64,000 nt of DNA from an uncultured Actinomycetes bacterium (lineage in GTDB: Bacteria > Actinomycetota > Actinomycetes > Nanopelagicales > Nanopelagicaceae), in contig CALBFE010000099.1 of assembly GCA_937888825.1 (NCBI GenBank), forward strand, positions 1 to 64,000, in the 5' to 3' direction. The notes beneath the pieces are model-generated. The model was not told the origin of the DNA, ran no database searches, and was given only the letters and a program-made list of their open reading frames with translations. The translations under genes and the position numbers were made by a program. This document shows positions 60,020-64,000 of this stretch, piece by piece (position 1 is the first letter of the stretch; the number at the start of each line of letters is the position of its first letter).

Positions 60020-61089
60020 AAAGTGCGACCTTTCCATTGCACCTGACCGCGCATCATCCATGAGTAAATGATTAAGTAAATAAGAAGTGCTGATGAGATG
60101 GGATGCAAAAATACATCCAAACCGCTCGTACCTACTTTGATTGCACTCATCGCACGTGTAAGCGTAACTGCGCCAAAAGCAAACCAGCCAATAGATGAAC
60201 CAGCTATACCTGCAATAAGAGGAGCAATACCTGTAAGAAAAAGGAATGCGATTGCGATAGCAGAGCCAAGAACAGAACCAAAGGCTGCATGCAGAGATTT
60301 ACCGTAACCGGCTTGAATCTCCTTCCACGATGAATACATACGCGTAGATGCAATTGCTGCACCGTTTGCCACACATCCATATGAACCGCTTTTAACAAGA
60401 GATCTAGCTAGAACAACATCATCTAAAACTTTATTGCGAACTGAGTCATAACCACCAACTTGAGCAAGAGCTGCTCGTTTCACAACAAAGAACTGACCAT
60501 TTGCCACGACCATTGAAGAGATCGAACTTTTCTCAGCAATTCGCAATATGACTGTGGACATCCAAGACCATTGCAAAAGAGGCTGAATCAACTTTTCAGA
60601 CCAAGAATCTGCCAGCTGCTTTGGATAGGGGGAGAGGAAATCTAATTGCGCGTCCTTTAACAGAGTCACTGCTCTGCTTATTGCATCTGGAACCAATCTC
60701 ACATCAGCATCAACGGAGATGATGATTTCACCAGAAGATTTCTCAAAGAGTTGTTCTAACGCCCAGGTTTTGCCAATCCAGCCCGCTGGCAGCGCACCTC
60801 CACTCAGTATGTGAAAGTTAGATAGACCAGATGCGTGTTGTTGCAGGAGGGCAAGAGTGTCATCCTCAGAATTATCATCTAGAAGCAGATACTCCACTTG
60901 AATCAGACTCTTTTGATTACGAAGTGAGTTAACAAGATCAACTACGTTTGTAGCCTCATTGCGCAGGGGAACTATTACCGAGATTGATTCTTGAATGTGG
61001 GCGGATTTATTTGGCATGCGAATAGTGAGGAAGTTGATTAGAGAGATGAAGAGAATAAACCCTGCAGGAATTGTTAAGAGGTAATCCAT
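60016..61089 (-). CDS. Family 2 glycosyltransferase (carotenoid-type)
   Basis: ISVIVPLRNEATNVVDLVNSL; ISVDADVRLVPDAI; membrane segments at both ends. Confidence 0.87.
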   Translation of the reverse strand: MDYLLTIPAGFILFISLINFLTIRMPNKSAHIQESISVIVPLRNEATNVVDLVNSLRNQKSLIQVEYLLLDDNSEDDTLALLQQHASGLSNFHILSGGALPAGWIGKTWALEQLFEKSSGEIIISVDADVRLVPDAISRAVTLLKDAQLDFLSPYPKQLADSWSEKLIQPLLQWSWMSTVILRIAEKSSISSMVVANGQFFVVKRAALAQVGGYDSVRNKVLDDVVLARSLVKSGSYGCVANGAAIASTRMYSSWKEIQAGYGKSLHAAFGSVLGSAIAIAFLFLTGIAPLIAGIAGSSIGWFAFGAVTLTRAMSAIKVGTSGLDVFLHPISSALLIYLIIYSWMMRGQVQWKGRTL

Positions 61090-61094
61090 GGAAT

Positions 61095-61898
61095 CTAAGG
61101 GCGTCCTAACCAGCGGTTGAAAAAATAAGGGGCAAGGATGATGCCAAAGATAGCTCCTGCAAAGAAGGCAATACCTGGACGACTAAAGAAAAATAAGTTG
61201 CCGATAACTCCTGAGAACAAAGTCCACAAAAGGAATATGTCGGTAGTGCGGAATGTGGCCCCACCCTTTCGCTTTTCCCGTGGGGTAATCAGATGTAATG
61301 CACCGATTAGAAACATTCCACACAGTAACCAACCAAAAGTATTTGATAAAGGTATCTCAGGTTGGAAGGGAACATGCGCACCAGTGACAACCCAGGTCCA
61401 ATTACCCTCTGCAACCATCATGGGATCTAAAAATAAATCCCACGCAGCAAGTGCTATTCCGCCATAGAGAAATACCCAGTTGCCTGCAATTCTGCGGGCC
61501 GCAGTTAAAACAGGGTGGGCCATCATGATCCAAGCAAAAGGAACAACAAGAGGTACTTCAAAAATCTTTAACCCTAAGTTGCCAGAGTATGAGTAGTTAC
61601 CAAAAGGCCACTGGGTAACAACGCCTACGTGTTCGATGAAGAGAGCAAAGATAAATGTAAAGAAAAAGTAAGTGATGGCATAGCGAGTGCCGTATGCAAG
61701 AAGTGCGTGCAGCAACATCGCTCCTGCGCCCCAATAAACTACATTGATAGTGAGCAATCTCAATACTTCACCATCCACTAATGGATAGATGACTTGAAGC
61801 AATATTGCGATGGCAACAACAGAGTTCAATAGCCCATTTACCCGGGGTGAAAGCTGCCCATAGCGACGCTGTCTTGGAGTGTAATGACGAAGCGACAT
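61095..61898 (-). CDS. CruF-like carotenoid hydratase / carotenoid biosynthesis membrane protein
   Basis: Multi-TM; FIEHVGVVTQWPFGNYSYSGNLGLKIFEVPLVVPFAWIMMAHP; AAWDLFLDPMMVAEGNWTW. Confidence 0.85.
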   Translation of the reverse strand: MSLRHYTPRQRRYGQLSPRVNGLLNSVVAIAILLQVIYPLVDGEVLRLLTINVVYWGAGAMLLHALLAYGTRYAITYFFFTFIFALFIEHVGVVTQWPFGNYSYSGNLGLKIFEVPLVVPFAWIMMAHPVLTAARRIAGNWVFLYGGIALAAWDLFLDPMMVAEGNWTWVVTGAHVPFQPEIPLSNTFGWLLCGMFLIGALHLITPREKRKGGATFRTTDIFLLWTLFSGVIGNLFFFSRPGIAFFAGAIFGIILAPYFFNRWLGRP

Positions 61899-61924
61899 GG
61901 CTTAAGTCTGCCCTAAAAGCCTTC

Positions 61925-62581
61925 CTAACTATTAATCGAACCGCGAATATCTTTGACTGCAAAGCGTGCAAAGAGCTCTTCTGAATACCATTTATAGGTA
62001 CTTGTGTCTGCAATCGCCTTTTGGTGGGCTGCGCCTTTGTATGCAAAGTTCCTAATTGCCTCTCCAGACTCCCATAATGAAAAAGTGCCCTGCAAACCAA
62101 TAGGAGCTTCACCAATTCCAATGGCAGAGATCAAGCCAGGTGCTGATTTCAAAGACATAGTTACAGGTGGAACAGAGTTCCAAAAGCGAAGGTTTTGATG
62201 CCACTTAATCCGCGCTCGTGTAATTGCAACAACAGGACCGGTCCAATCCTTAATTGAAGCAACAAAGGGTTCTCGTTTTGCCCATTGACCATGAGAAGAG
62301 ATTGGTTCAAGAACAGCACGAAATTCACTCACACTGTTCTTACGCCATTGCTTCACAACAAAAGATTGATCAAAGGTGTCAATGTCATGGACTTGTGCAA
62401 TCAAACCCCAACGAAGAGCGTTGGCATCGGCTGGTGTGAAAGTCTCACCTTTGCCAGTTCCTAAGGATTTAAAGAATCCTACGTTTTTAGATGAATGTAA
62501 AACAAAGCGATCCATTGCCATCGCAGCTAGCGCAAATGGGATGCGACTAGGAGTGATGGTCCAGAAGTAGGCGATGATCAT
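61925..62581 (-). CDS. Spheroidene monooxygenase (CrtA)-like protein
   Basis: FFKSLGTGKGETFTPADANALRWGLIAQV; VVAITRARIKWHQNLRFWNSVPPV; context. Confidence 0.6.
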   Translation of the reverse strand: MIIAYFWTITPSRIPFALAAMAMDRFVLHSSKNVGFFKSLGTGKGETFTPADANALRWGLIAQVHDIDTFDQSFVVKQWRKNSVSEFRAVLEPISSHGQWAKREPFVASIKDWTGPVVAITRARIKWHQNLRFWNSVPPVTMSLKSAPGLISAIGIGEAPIGLQGTFSLWESGEAIRNFAYKGAAHQKAIADTSTYKWYSEELFARFAVKDIRGSINS

Positions 62582-62824
62582 CTAGAACCAGCGAATCATT
62601 CCAATAAGGCCAGCTGCTGCATAAAAGAACTGCAAGAAAAGGATTCCACGGTGTTTACCAAGATATGCCCAGATGCCAATAAGGGCAGAGGATGTGAGAA
62701 GCAATGTGAATCCAATGAACTCAGCTCCAATATTTGCAGCAACAAGGAGTGAGTAAACAATGGCAGTTGCAACACCTAGCCACTCAAAGATCCTTGCCTT
62801 AGTGGCATTGCTATTTCTGTTCAA
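62582..62824 (-). CDS. Small integral membrane protein (CBU_0592-like)
   Basis: EWLGVATAIVYSLLVAANIGAEFIGFTLLLTSSALIGIWAYLGKHRGILFLQFFYAAAGLIGMIRW. Confidence 0.65.
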   Translation of the reverse strand: MNRNSNATKARIFEWLGVATAIVYSLLVAANIGAEFIGFTLLLTSSALIGIWAYLGKHRGILFLQFFYAAAGLIGMIRWF

Positions 62825-63194
62825 TTAAATCCCACTTATTTCCATATTTGTCTTTGAAAACTATAACCTGACCGTATGCCTCTTGGCGTGGAGTTTCAAT
62901 AAACTCTATTCCCTTAGATGTATAGCTCTCATAGGTCTCGTTAAAGTTAGTTGTATACATAAAAAATCCGACTCGACCACCTGTTGAATTACCTATTGCT
63001 GCCACCTGCGCTTCATTTGCAGCCTTTGCTAGCAAAATCTGAGCACCTTGTGAGCTAGGGGCAACTACCACCCAGCGCTTTTCGGGTGTCAGTGATGTGT
63101 CTTCAATAAGTGCGAAACCCAGATCATTAACGTAGTGAGAAATTGCAGAGTCATAATCATCAATAACAATGGCAATCATTCCTAAAGTGTTCAT
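62811..63194 (-). CDS. VOC/glyoxalase family protein
   Basis: MNTLGMIAIVIDDYDSAISHYVNDLGFALIED...FKDKYGNKWDLIEQ. Confidence 0.88.
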   Translation of the reverse strand: MNTLGMIAIVIDDYDSAISHYVNDLGFALIEDTSLTPEKRWVVVAPSSQGAQILLAKAANEAQVAAIGNSTGGRVGFFMYTTNFNETYESYTSKGIEFIETPRQEAYGQVIVFKDKYGNKWDLIEQK

Positions 63195-63377
63195 AATTAA
63201 TGGCCAACAACAATAGGTGTGGTACCAGTGATGCTTGCTGACTCTGAAAACGACGTGGGATAAACAGATTGTGGATGACCAACTACAACCCACTCAACAG
63301 ATGAGATGTTACTTGTGGTTTCTGCAACCAAATTCATTGAAAAAGGAAACATGTGCTCATTTACTATGAATTTAATT

Positions 63378-64000
63378 TCACACACTAGATTTCTTATCCT
63401 GAAAATTTAAGTTGAAAAGAGTCAATGACAGAATCCCTGAGATTATCGAAGCGCAAAGAACTCCAAATATCGCCTGCTCTTGCTGAGAGACATCCTGGAA
63501 GGCAAGCTTTGAAATAAAGATTGCCACTGTAAAACCAATGCCTGCCGCCATTCCTGTCGCAAGGATATCTTTTAAGCTTGCCCCGGCTGGCAACTCCCCA
63601 ACATCAAACTTCTTAATGGCAAAAGCTGAAATAAAAATTCCTAAGGGCTTCCCAATTACGAGCCCCACAATGATGGCCCAAAAAAGGGAGGAATTTATTG
63701 CCCCCTGTATGCTCGATCTCGAAATCTCAATTCCGCTATTTGTAAATGCGAAGAGAGGGACAATGAGATAAGAACTCCATGGGTGAATGGAATGTTCTAA
63801 CCATTCAACTGTTGAAATCGAACCTTTAACAATTTTCTGTGATTCCTTCACGCGGTCGATAGTTTCTAAATTAGTTAACTCCTCCTGATCCACATGCTGC
63901 GGTTGGATTAATGGTGATGCAGGGGCGAGTAAGCCCAAAATTACGCCTCCAATTGTTGGGTGGATTCCGGTCTTGTAGAGCGAGAGCCAGAGAGCGAGGC
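63378..64000 (-). CDS. nhaA: NhaA-family Na+/H+ antiporter (5' end beyond window)
   Basis: GIHPTIGGVILGLLAPASPL; VPLFAFTNSGIEI; GMAAGIGFTVAIFISKLAF; open to window edge. Confidence 0.92.
   Translation of the reverse strand, partial: LALWLSLYKTGIHPTIGGVILGLLAPASPLIQPQHVDQEELTNLETIDRVKESQKIVKGSISTVEWLEHSIHPWSSYLIVPLFAFTNSGIEISRSSIQGAINSSLFWAIIVGLVIGKPLGIFISAFAIKKFDVGELPAGASLKDILATGMAAGIGFTVAIFISKLAFQDVSQQEQAIFGVLCASIISGILSLTLFNLNFQDKKSSV

Overview
The window looks like a chromosomal segment of a low-GC, streamlined actinobacterium. A freshwater Nanopelagicales/acI-like origin is my inference from gene content and synteny. Most of it is dense core metabolism: lexA-nrdR-nrdJ, riboflavin operon with FMN riboswitch, metY-metX with SAM-IV-type riboswitch, principal sigma factor, parE/parC, psuG-psuK, sepH, rplS-lepB-rnhB-dprA-era, glgA/glgC, xylB, pfkA, aroG, nfo and a PASTA kinase. 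It also holds a large carotenoid cluster (crtYc/Yd, crtB, crtI, crtE, a crtD-like gene, GT2, cruF-like, crtA-like). The accessory part is about 1-6.6 kb: a cytochrome b5-domain protein with a PT-repeat linker, a truncated Cu-monooxygenase-like ORF, a YefM/YoeB-like toxin-antitoxin pair, a dedicated sortase plus single LPATA substrate, a tRNA-like element with an irregular anticodon arm, and a secreted HExxH protease with another PT-repeat linker. The best leads for new biology are: (1) a PnuC-family transporter under a TPP riboswitch, translationally overlapped with an uncharacterised P-loop kinase (candidate thiamine import-and-trap module); (2) the one-substrate sortase locus with an inverted-repeat-rich upstream region; (3) a topoisomerase IV A subunit lacking the C-terminal pinwheel domain; (4) an SOS-controlled LysM protein divergent from lexA; (5) a carotenoid cluster predicting a glycosylated keto/hydroxy monocyclic product; (6) low-complexity tails on the sigma factor and ribosomal protein L19. 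No CRISPR arrays, rRNA or clear transposons were seen.
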